From the NCBI RefSeq assembly GCF_001636295.1, contig NZ_CP014209.1, positions 124,001 through 188,000 of the forward strand: 64,000 bases of DNA. The letters are read 5' to 3'. This DNA is from Isoptericola dokdonensis DS-3 (lineage in GTDB: Bacteria; Actinomycetota; Actinomycetes; Actinomycetales; Cellulomonadaceae). The translations under genes were made by a program, and so were the position numbers. How positions within the stretch are numbered: position 1 is the first letter of the stretch; each line of letters starts with the position of its first letter. Below, in pieces: positions 8,164 to 16,317 of the stretch. The notes under the pieces were generated by a model. That model saw only the letters and a program-made list of their open reading frames with translations, did not search any database and was not told the DNA's origin.

Positions 8164-9480
8164 ATGACTGATCTGCTGTACGTGAACGGCGGCACGCCGC
8201 TGCAGGGCACCATCTCGGTGCGTGGCGCGAAGAACTTCGTGTCGAAGGCGATGGTGGCCTCCTTGCTGGGCGAGTCCCCGAGCGTGCTGCGCAACGTGCC
8301 GCAGATCCGTGACGTGGGCGTCGTGTCCGGCCTGCTGGAGCTGCACGGCGTGGGGGTGAAGTACGACCCCGAGGCGGGTGTGCTGGACCTCGACCCGTCG
8401 GACGTCGAGGCGGCGCACGTGGCGGACATCGACGCGCACGCGGGCTCGAGCCGCATCCCGATCCTGTTCTGCGGCCCGCTGCTGCACCGGCTGGGCGAGG
8501 CGTTCATCCCGGACCTGGGCGGCTGCCGCATCGGTGACCGGCCGATCGACTACCACCTGGAGATCCTGCGCCAGTTCGGCGCCGTGGTGGACAAGCGCCC
8601 CAACGGCATCCACCTGCGCGCCCCCCGGCGCCTGCAGGGGACGAAGATCTCGCTGCCGTACCCGTCGGTCGGCGCGACGGAGCAGCTGCTGCTGACGGCC
8701 GTGCGCGCGGAGGGCATCACCGAGCTCACCGGCGCGGCGACCGAGCCCGAGATCATGGACCTCATCGCGGTGCTGCAGAAGATGGGCGCGATCATCTCGG
8801 TGGACACCGACCGGGTGATCAAGATCGAGGGCGTGGACCGTCTCGACGGCTACTCGCACACCGCGCTGGGCGACCGGATCGAGGCGGCGTCGTGGGCGTC
8901 GGCCGCGCTGGCGACCGGCGGCGACGTGACGATCAAGGGCGCGACGCAGCCCGAGATGATGACGTTCCTCAACACGTTCCGCAAGGTCGGCGGGCAGTTC
9001 GACGTCCAGGAGGACGGCATCCGGTTCTGGCACCCGGGCGGCGATCTGCGCTCGATCGTGCTGGAGACCGACGTGCACCCCGGCTTCATGACGGACTGGC
9101 AGCAGCCGCTGGTGGTCGCCCTCACGCAGGCCACCGGCCTGTCGATCGTGCACGAGACGGTCTACGAGAACCGGTTCGGGTTCACCGAGGCGCTGCGCCA
9201 GATGGGCGCGACGATCCAGGTGTACAAGGAGTGCCTCGGCGGTGGCGCGTGCCGGTTCGGCGCCCGCAACTTCCACCACTCCGCGGTCGTGTCGGGCCCG
9301 ACGCCGCTGGAGGCCGCGGACATCGAGGTGCCGGACCTGCGCGGCGGGTTCTCCCACCTCATCGCCGCGCTCGCCGCGAAGGGCACGTCCACGGTGCGCG
9401 GGATCTCGCTCATCGACCGCGGCTACGAAGCCTTCCAGGACAAGCTCGTCGCCCTCGGCGCCGACGTCGCCCGCGGCTGA
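8164..9480 (+). CDS. murA: UDP-N-acetylglucosamine 1-carboxyvinyltransferase
   Basis: First committed step of peptidoglycan synthesis: transfers enolpyruvate from PEP to UDP-GlcNAc in the cytoplasm. The 438-residue length is normal. Substrate-binding GAKN is at residues 21-24, and the catalytic loop GGCRIGDRP carries Cys121. This is the cysteine that fosfomycin alkylates, so the enzyme is of the sensitive type rather than the Asp type of mycobacteria. The start is ATG at 8164; the 269-bp region upstream holds a 7-bp hairpin (8007-8013/8026-8032) but no clear -10. A strong hairpin follows the gene. Confidence 0.97.
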   Translation: MTDLLYVNGGTPLQGTISVRGAKNFVSKAMVASLLGESPSVLRNVPQIRDVGVVSGLLELHGVGVKYDPEAGVLDLDPSDVEAAHVADIDAHAGSSRIPILFCGPLLHRLGEAFIPDLGGCRIGDRPIDYHLEILRQFGAVVDKRPNGIHLRAPRRLQGTKISLPYPSVGATEQLLLTAVRAEGITELTGAATEPEIMDLIAVLQKMGAIISVDTDRVIKIEGVDRLDGYSHTALGDRIEAASWASAALATGGDVTIKGATQPEMMTFLNTFRKVGGQFDVQEDGIRFWHPGGDLRSIVLETDVHPGFMTDWQQPLVVALTQATGLSIVHETVYENRFGFTEALRQMGATIQVYKECLGGGACRFGARNFHHSAVVSGPTPLEAADIEVPDLRGGFSHLIAALAAKGTSTVRGISLIDRGYEAFQDKLVALGADVARG

Positions 9481-9489
9481 GACCACCGG

Positions 9490-9529
9490 CCCGCCCGCCG
9501 TCGGACCCGGCGTCCGCACGGCGGGCGGG
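9490..9529 (+). terminator. murA terminator hairpin
   Basis: Outer arms 9490-9501 and 9518-9529 pair perfectly over 12 bp. An inner CGGAC/GTCCG stem adds 5 bp with one bulged C. No U tract follows. The next -10 element (9530) begins immediately after. Confidence 0.7.
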
Positions 9530-9535
9530 TAGGCT
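9530..9535 (+). promoter_or_regulatory. -10 element TAGGCT for plsC-gpsA (leaderless)
   Basis: TAGGCT starts 14 nt before the GTG at 9544. It directly abuts the murA terminator hairpin, separating murA from the plsC-gpsA unit. Confidence 0.6.
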
Positions 9536-9543
9536 CTGGACCC

Positions 9544-10299
9544 GTGCCGAAAGCCAGACCCGAGTCGCGTCTCTACCGCCTCATCGCCGTCGTCGTCCGC
9601 AACTCGATGTTCGCGATGTGCCGGTACGAGTGGAGCGGCGGTGAGAACCTGCCGGCGTCCGGCGGGTTCATCGCCGCGGCGAACCACGTCACCGAGCTCG
9701 ACGCGCTGACGTTCGTCCACTACCTGTTCGACCACGGCTACGAGCCGCGCGTCATGGCGAAGAAGAGCCTGTTCACCGCCCCGGTGCTCGGCGGCGTCAT
9801 GCGCGCGACGAAGATGATCCCCGTCGACCGCGGCAGCGCCGCCGCCGCGGAGTCGTTGGAGCGCGCGGGCCAGGAGCTCGGCGACGGCGCCTGCGTGGCG
9901 ATCCTGCCCGAGGGCACCCTCACCCGGGACCCGGACCTGTGGCCGATGGAGCCGAAGACCGGTCTCGCCCGCGTGGCGCTGGTCACCCGGCTCCCCGTCG
10001 TGCCGATCGCCCAGTGGGGCGTCACCGAGATCCTGCCGCGCTACGGCCGGTGGCTGAAGCCCTTCCCGCGCAAGCGGGTGCAGGTCCGGGCCGGCAAGCC
10101 CGTCGACCTGTCCGACCTCTACGACCGACCGATCGACTCGGCGACGCTGCGCGAGGTGATGAACCGCGTCATGGACGCCGTCACCGCCGAGCTCGCCGTG
10201 CTGCGCGCGGAGCAGCCGCCCGCGCGGCGCTTCGACCTGCGCAAGCACCCCGACCACGAGGAGAAGAAGATGCACTACCCGCCGGTGGAGCGCCCGTGA
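9544..10299 (+). CDS. plsC: 1-acyl-sn-glycerol-3-phosphate acyltransferase (PlsC-like)
   Basis: Acylates lysophosphatidic acid to phosphatidic acid at the membrane. The 251-residue protein has the HX4D catalytic motif NHVTELD (His48, Asp53) and the substrate motif LPEGTLTRD. It overlaps gpsA by 4 nt (GTGA), so the two phospholipid-precursor enzymes are translated together: GpsA supplies glycerol-3-phosphate and this enzyme uses its acylated form. A GTG start follows a leaderless-type -10. Some actinobacterial homologues act on other acyl acceptors, so exact specificity is not proven. Confidence 0.9.
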   Translation: MPKARPESRLYRLIAVVVRNSMFAMCRYEWSGGENLPASGGFIAAANHVTELDALTFVHYLFDHGYEPRVMAKKSLFTAPVLGGVMRATKMIPVDRGSAAAAESLERAGQELGDGACVAILPEGTLTRDPDLWPMEPKTGLARVALVTRLPVVPIAQWGVTEILPRYGRWLKPFPRKRVQVRAGKPVDLSDLYDRPIDSATLREVMNRVMDAVTAELAVLRAEQPPARRFDLRKHPDHEEKKMHYPPVERP

Positions 10300-11306
10300 G
10301 CGGCGTGAGAGCCGCCGTCCTCGGCTCGGGCTCCTGGGGCACCACGTTCGCGATGGTCATGGCCGACGCCGGCTGCGACGTCACGCTGTGGGGCCGCGAC
10401 GAGGCCGTGGCGCGCGAGGTCGCCGAGCAGCACAGCAACACCAAGTACCTGCCGGGCGTCGAGCTGCCCCCGATGTCCGCGACGACGGACGCCGCCGCCG
10501 CGCTCGCCGGGGCCAGGATCGTCGTCGTCGCGATCCCCTCGCAGGTCTCCCGCGTCACCCTGGAGGGCCTGCGCGAGCACTTGGAGCCGGACGCCGTCGT
10601 CGTCTCCCTCATGAAGGGCGTCGAGCTCAGCACCGACAAGCGGATGAGCCAGGTCGTCTCCGAGGCGCTCGACATCCCGCTGGAGCGGGTGGCCGTCGTG
10701 TCGGGGCCCAACCTGGCCAAGGAGATCGCGGCCCGGCAGCCCACCGCGACCGTCGTGGCGTGCCCGGACGAGGACAACGCCCGGCTGGTGGCCGAGGCCT
10801 GCTCCAACACGTACTTCCGCCCGTACACCAACACCGACGTCGTCGGCGTGGAGCTGTGCGGCGCGGTGAAGAACGTCATCGCGCTCGCGATCGGCATGGC
10901 GCAGGGCCGCGGCTTCGGCTGGAACACCACCGCGACCGTCATCACGCGCGGTCTGGTGGAGATCACCCGGCTCGGGCGCGCGCTCGGCGCGCAGCCGGAG
11001 ACGTTCGCCGGCCTGGCGGGCATGGGCGACCTCGTGGCGACCTGCGCGTCCCCGCTGTCGCGCAACCACACCCTCGGCAAGCACATCGGGCAGGGCATGA
11101 CCCTGGACGAGGCGCTGGTCGCCACCGGCACGACCGCGGAGGGCGTGAAGTCGTCCCGCTCCGTGCTGGAGCTCGCCGAGAAGCACGGCGTCGACATGCC
11201 CATCACCGCGGGCGTCGTCGCGGTGCTGCACGAGGGGCTCTCCGTCGAGGAGATGGCCCGCGCGCTGCTGTCGCGCCCCCAGAAGGCCGAGGGCGTCGTC
11301 TCCTGA
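10296..11306 (+). CDS. gpsA: NAD(P)H-dependent glycerol-3-phosphate dehydrogenase
   Basis: Reduces dihydroxyacetone phosphate to sn-glycerol-3-phosphate for phospholipid synthesis. The 336-residue protein starts with the Rossmann fingerprint GSGSWGTTFA and carries the catalytic lysine in CGAVKNVIAL, followed by GMGDLVATC. The GTG start overlaps the plsC stop by 4 nt. The gene is convergent with a lipoprotein gene only 34 bp downstream. Confidence 0.97.
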   Translation: MSGVRAAVLGSGSWGTTFAMVMADAGCDVTLWGRDEAVAREVAEQHSNTKYLPGVELPPMSATTDAAAALAGARIVVVAIPSQVSRVTLEGLREHLEPDAVVVSLMKGVELSTDKRMSQVVSEALDIPLERVAVVSGPNLAKEIAARQPTATVVACPDEDNARLVAEACSNTYFRPYTNTDVVGVELCGAVKNVIALAIGMAQGRGFGWNTTATVITRGLVEITRLGRALGAQPETFAGLAGMGDLVATCASPLSRNHTLGKHIGQGMTLDEALVATGTTAEGVKSSRSVLELAEKHGVDMPITAGVVAVLHEGLSVEEMARALLSRPQKAEGVVS

Positions 11307-11340
11307 CGCACCCCCCGCACGACCCCCGGGCGGCGGTCGG

Positions 11341-11955
11341 TCAACGCTGGACGTCGACCACCACCGCCAGGGGGTCGTCGTGCGTCTGCACCCGGAACGG
11401 CCGGGCCTGCCCGGTGACACCGACGAACGCCGTCGTGGCGCCCTCGAACACGAACCGGTAGACGACCTCCGCCACCGCCACCGCCTCGCGGGTGCCGGCG
11501 ACCGGGTCGCCGCCGTACTCGGTGACGCCCGAGTCCATCGGCATCGCGGTGCCGGTCAGCGCGACCTCCAGCACGGCGTCCCCGGCGACCGGGACCACGT
11601 CGCCCGTGCCGGCGTCCAGCGCCTCGTCGACGTACCCGACCCGCCAGCCCGGCGTCCCGTCGCCGTCGAGCGCGAGCACCACGCGGTCGAACCCGTCGTG
11701 CTCCTCCACCGTGACGTCGGTGACCGTGAGCAGCTGCGCGCCGCCCGGCTCGGCCACGGACGTCTCCGCCGGGTCGGTGAACGACGCGCCGTCGTCGGCG
11801 GGGGCGCTGCCGGAGGTCGTGCCGGAGGGCGCCGCGGCCGACGACGAGGGCCGCACCCCGGAGCCGTAGCCGGGCAGGTCGCTGCCCTCGCAGGCCGCCA
11901 GGAGCAGCACCCCGGCCACGGCGATCGCCGCCGTGCGGAACCGCGTCGTCGTCAT
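11341..11955 (-). CDS. AMIN-like domain lipoprotein
   Basis: A 204-residue secreted lipoprotein: a short basic N-terminus, a hydrophobic stretch and the lipobox LAAC at about residue 22, then a Ser/Ala-rich linker. The rest reads like the actinobacterial AMIN-like domain (DGFDRVVLALDGDGTPGWRVGY ... FRVQTHDDPLAVVVDV), a beta-rich fold found in cell-wall-associated proteins. The start ATG at 11955 has GGGAGG 4 nt upstream, and a -10 lies at 11997-12002. Precise role unknown. Confidence 0.82.
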   Translation of the reverse strand: MTTTRFRTAAIAVAGVLLLAACEGSDLPGYGSGVRPSSSAAAPSGTTSGSAPADDGASFTDPAETSVAEPGGAQLLTVTDVTVEEHDGFDRVVLALDGDGTPGWRVGYVDEALDAGTGDVVPVAGDAVLEVALTGTAMPMDSGVTEYGGDPVAGTREAVAVAEVVYRFVFEGATTAFVGVTGQARPFRVQTHDDPLAVVVDVQR

Positions 11956-11996
11956 GGGGACCTCCCGTCGTCGGGGCCCTGCCGGCCCGTCACCCG

Positions 11997-12002
11997 AGCC
12001 TA
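11997..12002 (-). promoter_or_regulatory. -10 element TAGGCT for the AMIN-like lipoprotein
   Basis: TAGGCT on the minus strand about 42 nt before the start codon gives a leader of roughly 35 nt containing the GGGAGG ribosome site. Confidence 0.5.
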
Positions 12003-12044
12003 GGCCGAGGGCCGGGCCACCACACCCGCTCCCGGCGGGGAGGG

Positions 12045-13202
12045 TCAGCCGCCGACGACGTCCAGCGCCTGGGCGAGGTCGGCCCAGAGGTCCTCGACGT
12101 CCTCGATCCCGACGGACAGCCGCAGCAGGTCCTCGGGCACGGTGACCGACTCCGTGGCGAAGCGTCGGCGACGCTCCAGGGTGGACTCCACGCCGCCGAG
12201 GGACGTCGCGGGCACCCACAGCCGCAGGGCGGCGACGAGGGCGTCGGCCCCGGCCGCCCCACCGGCGGGACGCAGCCCGACGATCCCGCCGAAGCCGTTC
12301 ATCTGCGCGGCGGCGCGCTCGTGCCCGGGGTCGGTGGGCAGCGAGGGGTGCCGCACCTCCACGACGCCGGGGTGCTCGGCGAGGCGCCGCGCCAGCTCGG
12401 CCGCGTTCGCGTTCGACCGCTCGACGCGCAGGTGCAGGGTGCGCAGGCCGCGCAGCGCCAGGTAGACCTCCATCGGGCCGGCGATCGCCCCGTGCATGGT
12501 GCGGTAGGCGCGCACGTCGGCGGCGGTGGCGTCGTCGTCGGTGACGACGGCACCGAGCACGACGTCGGAGTGCCCGGCGAGGTACTTCGTCACCGAGTGC
12601 ACGACGACGTCCGCGCCGAGCGCGAGCGGCTGCTGCCCCAGCGGGGTCGCGAACGTGTTGTCGACGACCGTGCGGACGCCGCGGGCGCGCGCCTCGGCGA
12701 GCAGCCGCGGGAGGTCGGCGACCTCGAGCATCGGGTTCGTGGGGGACTCGGCCAGCAGCACGGTCGCACCGTCCAGCGCTGCGACGACGGCGGCGGTGTC
12801 CGCGACGTCGACCCGGCGCACCTCGACGCCGCGGCGGGCCGCGCGGTCGTCGAGGAAGCCGAGCGTCGCCTGGTACGAGTGCCGCGGCACCACGACGACG
12901 TCGTCCGCGCCGAGGTCACCCAGCGCGGCGGCGATCGCCGCCATGCCGGAGGCGAGCACGATCCCGTGGCGGCCGCCCTCGAGCGCGGCGAGCGCCTCCT
13001 CGAACGGCTCCCACGTCTCGGTGCCCATCCGGGCGTAGAGGCGGGCGCCGGCGGGGTCGCCCGCGGAGACGTACGTGGAGCTCAGCACCACCGGCGGGTT
13101 GACGGGCCCGCCCTGGACGCGGGGCGGGCGGCCGGCGGTGACGGCGATGGTGCCGGGCGCCGGGTGGCGGGAGTCCGAGGGGGAGGCGTGCTGCGACGAC
13201 AT
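12045..13202 (-). CDS. Cystathionine gamma-synthase-type PLP enzyme
   Basis: A 385-residue member of the Cys/Met metabolism PLP family (fold type I). PLP lysine is Lys206 in HSVTKYLAGHSD, and Asp181 in VVDNTFATP binds the pyridine nitrogen. The family members synthesise or cleave cystathionine or eliminate thiol from methionine, and these cannot be told apart safely here. Cystathionine gamma-synthase (metB) is the best guess from length and motif style. The gene stands alone: its own leaderless-type -10 lies 13 nt upstream. Confidence 0.85.
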   Translation of the reverse strand: MSSQHASPSDSRHPAPGTIAVTAGRPPRVQGGPVNPPVVLSSTYVSAGDPAGARLYARMGTETWEPFEEALAALEGGRHGIVLASGMAAIAAALGDLGADDVVVVPRHSYQATLGFLDDRAARRGVEVRRVDVADTAAVVAALDGATVLLAESPTNPMLEVADLPRLLAEARARGVRTVVDNTFATPLGQQPLALGADVVVHSVTKYLAGHSDVVLGAVVTDDDATAADVRAYRTMHGAIAGPMEVYLALRGLRTLHLRVERSNANAAELARRLAEHPGVVEVRHPSLPTDPGHERAAAQMNGFGGIVGLRPAGGAAGADALVAALRLWVPATSLGGVESTLERRRRFATESVTVPEDLLRLSVGIEDVEDLWADLAQALDVVGG

Positions 13203-13209
13203 GGGCGTC

Positions 13210-13215
13210 AGCCTA
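13210..13215 (-). promoter_or_regulatory. -10 element TAGGCT for the cystathionine gamma-synthase-type gene (leaderless)
   Basis: Minus-strand TAGGCT starts 13 nt before the ATG at 13202, with no Shine-Dalgarno between. Confidence 0.6.
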
Positions 13216-13253
13216 CGTCCGTGCCACGGTTGCCCGGGGCGGCGTCCGGGGCG

Positions 13254-14771
13254 TCAGCGCGGCTCGACCAGCCGCGCCAGGAGCTCGACGAGCAGCCGCT
13301 CGGCGACGGGGGCGGGCAGCGTCTCGACGGCGGCCAGCAGGGGAGCCATCGGCCCGACGCCGGGGCCGTCGTCCCCGATCCGGGACGGGTCGAGGCCGAG
13401 GCCGCCGAGCACGGCCCCGGCGGTCGCGGAGTCCAGCGGACCAGCTCCGGTACCCGCGTCGGCACCGTGCCCGGCGCCGCCCGACAGCGCGGCGGCGAGC
13501 GGCGCCACCACGGCGCCGGCGTCCGGGCGCGGCGTGCCGCGCACGTCGTCGGCCGCCGCCACCAGCGCGGGGACCAGCGCGTCGAGGACCCGCTCGGTCA
13601 CGGGCGTCACCGTGAGGTGCGTGGTGTGGGGGAGCACGGTCCCGTCCGGCTGGGCGCACGACGGCTGCGCCTGGAGCACCCAGCCGTGACCGGCGACGGC
13701 GTCGGCCCACACGTGCGGGTCGACGCGCCGCTCGGGCGCCACCGTGTCGTCGGTCGCGACGGCGAGCAGCGGGCCGGTCGGGTCGCCCACGACGCGCAGC
13801 CCCTCGATCGCCCGGACCGCCTCCACCAGCGCCGCCGTCGCGCGGTACGAGCGCCCGGCGAGCTCGGCGAACCCGTCGTGCCCCAGGGCGTGCGTGATCG
13901 CCCACGCGGCGGCCAGCGGCCCGCCCGAGCGCGAGCCCAGCAGCGTCGGGTTGACCACGGGGTAGCCGGGCCAGCGGGTGGTCGCGAAGTACTGCCCGCG
14001 CTGGCGGTCTCGGCCGCGGTGCAGCAGCACCGAGACACCCTTGGGGGCGTACCCGTACTTGTGCAGGTCCACCGACAGGCTCGTCACGCCCGGCACCCGC
14101 AGGTCCCAGGCCGGCAGGCCCGGCCAGAACGGCAGCGCCATCCCGCCGATGCACGCGTCCACGTGCACGGGGATCCCGGCGGCGCTCGCGGCGGCGGCCA
14201 CCTCGACGACGGGGTCGAGCGCGGCGTGCGGGTACGACGGCGCGGAGACGACGACGAGCGCGACGTCGTCGCCGAGCCGCTCGGCCACGGTGCCGGCGGC
14301 CACGGCACCGTCGTCGCCGACGGGCAGCAGGTCCAGCGCGAGCCCGAAGTAGTGGGCGGCCTTCTGGAACGCGGCGTGCACGGTGACGGGCGCGACGAGG
14401 CGGGGGCGCGCGGCGCCCGGTTCCAGCCCGCGGGCGGCGAGCCAGGCGTCCCGGGCGGTCTTGACGGCGAGCAGGCAGCTCTCGGTGCCGCCGGACGTCA
14501 CCGTGCCCACGACGTCGTCGTCCCCGCCGAGCAGCGTGCGCGTGAAGGCGACGAGGTCGCGCTCGAGGGCCGCCACGGAACCGAACGTCGTCGGGTCGAG
14601 GCCGTTGACGGGCTGCATGGTGCGGATCGCGGCCGCGGCGAGCTCGTCCAGCTCCGGCTCGCCGGAGTCGTAGACGTAGCTCAGGACGTGCCCGCCGTGC
14701 GTGGGCGCGTCGCCGGCGCGCAGGGCGTCGAGCCGCGCCAGGACGTCGGCGGGAGCGGTGGCGAACCTCAT
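13254..14771 (-). CDS. Sphingosine-1-phosphate-lyase-like PLP-dependent enzyme
   Basis: A 505-residue group II decarboxylase-fold protein. VTSGGTES (residues 91-98) is the phosphate-binding stretch, HVDACIGG holds the cofactor Asp205, and the PLP lysine is Lys238 in VDLHKYGYAPKG. These, plus AHYFGL and a C-terminal GPMAPLLAAVE ... ERLLVELLARL stretch, align by eye with eukaryotic S1P lyase (SGPL1) rather than with glutamate decarboxylase. S1P lyase cleaves long-chain base phosphates to a fatty aldehyde and phosphoethanolamine. Residues about 410-465 are a Gly/Ala-rich insert. Its ATG overlaps the upstream transporter stop by 4 nt. An amino-acid decarboxylase remains possible. Confidence 0.75.
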   Translation of the reverse strand: MRFATAPADVLARLDALRAGDAPTHGGHVLSYVYDSGEPELDELAAAAIRTMQPVNGLDPTTFGSVAALERDLVAFTRTLLGGDDDVVGTVTSGGTESCLLAVKTARDAWLAARGLEPGAARPRLVAPVTVHAAFQKAAHYFGLALDLLPVGDDGAVAAGTVAERLGDDVALVVVSAPSYPHAALDPVVEVAAAASAAGIPVHVDACIGGMALPFWPGLPAWDLRVPGVTSLSVDLHKYGYAPKGVSVLLHRGRDRQRGQYFATTRWPGYPVVNPTLLGSRSGGPLAAAWAITHALGHDGFAELAGRSYRATAALVEAVRAIEGLRVVGDPTGPLLAVATDDTVAPERRVDPHVWADAVAGHGWVLQAQPSCAQPDGTVLPHTTHLTVTPVTERVLDALVPALVAAADDVRGTPRPDAGAVVAPLAAALSGGAGHGADAGTGAGPLDSATAGAVLGGLGLDPSRIGDDGPGVGPMAPLLAAVETLPAPVAERLLVELLARLVEPR

Positions 14772-16192
14772 GCGGTCTCCTCGGGGAGGGCCGCGGGTCG
14801 CGCGGCGTCGATGTCGGCCTTGCGCAGCGGGTAGCGGCGCAGGGTCAGCAGGCTGAGCGCGACCAGGACGGCCGGCAGGACGGAGAAGGCGAGCACGATG
14901 CCGAGGACGGCGGACTCGGGCTGGGCGACGTCCTGCCCGGCGCGGGAGGACACGTACCCGGTGGCGGCGAGCGTCACCGACATCACCGTGGTGCCGAGCC
15001 CGAACCCGGTGGTCTCCCCGGCGGTCCAGAGCCCCGAGAACGCGCCCGCCCGGCCGGGGCCGCGGGTCGCGGCGTCGTGGGAGACGACGTCGGGCAGCAT
15101 CGCCATCGGCAGCGACTGGAGCCCGGCGTACGCGGCACCGGCCACCGCGACGACGGCGTACACCCAGGCGCCCGGCGCCCACGCCAGACCGACCAGGCAG
15201 ACGGCGGCCACGGTGAAGACGACCGAGGCGACGAGGAACGCCCGCTCCTTGCCGACGCGGTGCGCGACCGCACCCCACACCGGCGCGAAGACGACGGCGG
15301 GGGCGACGAGGGCGGCGAAGAGGAACGTCACCGCGGCCTCGTCGTGCAGCACCCACCGGGCCACGTACTGGGCGCCGGCGAGCATCGTGCCCGTGGCCAG
15401 CGCCTGGAGGACGAACGTCGCCAGCAGCAGCCGGAACGGCCGGCTCGCGCGCAGCGCCTCGACGCCGTGGCGGTACGACGCGCCGACGCGCCGGTGCCAC
15501 GGGGCGCCGACGACCGGGCGGACGCCCTCGGCCCCGGCCGCAGGACGGCTCGCGGGGGCACCGGCGGGCGCCGCGGTGACGTCGCGACGACGTTCCACGC
15601 CCGCCGCGACGAGCAGCGAGGCGCCCAGCACGAGCCCCGCGACGGCGGCCATGAGCAGGTAGCCGTCGTGCTCGTCCGGCACCACCGAGCGCAGCGCGGG
15701 GGCACCGCCCCCGAACGCGAGGATCGAGACGGTGAGCACGACGACGCGGGCGGTGAGCAGCCGGGTGCGCTGACCGTAGTCGTCGGTGAGCTCGGCGGGC
15801 AGGGCGATGTAGGGGACCTGGAAGAGGCTGAACGCGGTGGCGGCGGCGAGGAACGCGAGCAGCACCCAGGCCGCGCCCGCACCAGGGCTCCACGACGCGG
15901 GCACCGCGAACGTCAGCAGGAAGAACACCGGGAGCGCCACGCCGCCGACGACCATCAGCCGCCGGCGGGTGCCGCGGCGGGCCCGGTCGGTGTCGCTGGC
16001 CGTGCCGATGACCGGGTCGATGACGACGTCCCACACCTTGGCGAGCGTGACGATCAGGCCGGCGGCCAGGGCCGCGACCCCGAGCGTGTCGGTCAGGTAG
16101 TAGACGAGCACCAGGCCCGGCAGCGTGCCGAACCCGCCGGTGCCGACCGAGCCGGTCGCGTAGCGGGCGACGGTGCCCCGGCCGAGAGTCAT
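14768..16192 (-). CDS. GPH-type (MFS_2) sodium/proton symporter
   Basis: A 12-helix, 474-residue transporter of the glycoside-pentoside-hexuronide:cation symporter family, with the typical first loop KVWDVVIDPVIGTASD and YIALPAELTDDYGQRTRL. A glycine/proline-rich cytoplasmic loop lies near residues 205-225. The family imports sugars and, in some branches, lipids (MFSD2A-like). It is coupled by a 4-nt overlap to the S1P-lyase-like gene, so it probably handles that enzyme's substrate or product. The second ATG (16192) is preferred to 16201, because the -10 TAGGAT lies 13 nt before it and overlaps the first ATG. Confidence 0.85.
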   Translation of the reverse strand: MTLGRGTVARYATGSVGTGGFGTLPGLVLVYYLTDTLGVAALAAGLIVTLAKVWDVVIDPVIGTASDTDRARRGTRRRLMVVGGVALPVFFLLTFAVPASWSPGAGAAWVLLAFLAAATAFSLFQVPYIALPAELTDDYGQRTRLLTARVVVLTVSILAFGGGAPALRSVVPDEHDGYLLMAAVAGLVLGASLLVAAGVERRRDVTAAPAGAPASRPAAGAEGVRPVVGAPWHRRVGASYRHGVEALRASRPFRLLLATFVLQALATGTMLAGAQYVARWVLHDEAAVTFLFAALVAPAVVFAPVWGAVAHRVGKERAFLVASVVFTVAAVCLVGLAWAPGAWVYAVVAVAGAAYAGLQSLPMAMLPDVVSHDAATRGPGRAGAFSGLWTAGETTGFGLGTTVMSVTLAATGYVSSRAGQDVAQPESAVLGIVLAFSVLPAVLVALSLLTLRRYPLRKADIDAARPAALPEETA

Positions 16193-16199
16193 GGCGGGC

Positions 16200-16205
16200 A
16201 TCCTA
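16200..16205 (-). promoter_or_regulatory. -10 element TAGGAT for the GPH transporter operon (leaderless)
   Basis: Minus-strand TAGGAT starts 13 nt before the ATG at 16192 and overlaps the alternative ATG at 16201, which decides the start. Confidence 0.6.
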
Positions 16206-16243
16206 GGCGACGTGCCGACACCCCCGTGACCCCCGCCCGGCCG

Positions 16244-16316
16244 CGCGAGGTAGTACCTCCGGCGTCGAGGTCGGGTCCCCGGGGTACGACCTCGACGCCG
16301 GAGGTACTACCTCGCG
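16244..16316 (-). terminator. 30-bp perfect hairpin directly after the acyl-CoA dehydrogenase gene
   Basis: Arms 16244-16273 and 16287-16316 are exact reverse complements with a 13-nt loop. Each arm also contains its own 13-bp palindrome GAGGTAGTACCTC or its mirror. The hairpin begins 1 nt after the stop codon of the minus-strand dehydrogenase and sits just upstream of the GPH transporter promoter. It is likely a transcription terminator or 3' stabiliser. A dispersed palindromic repeat is the alternative. No U tract is present. Confidence 0.75.
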
Positions 16317-16317
16317 G

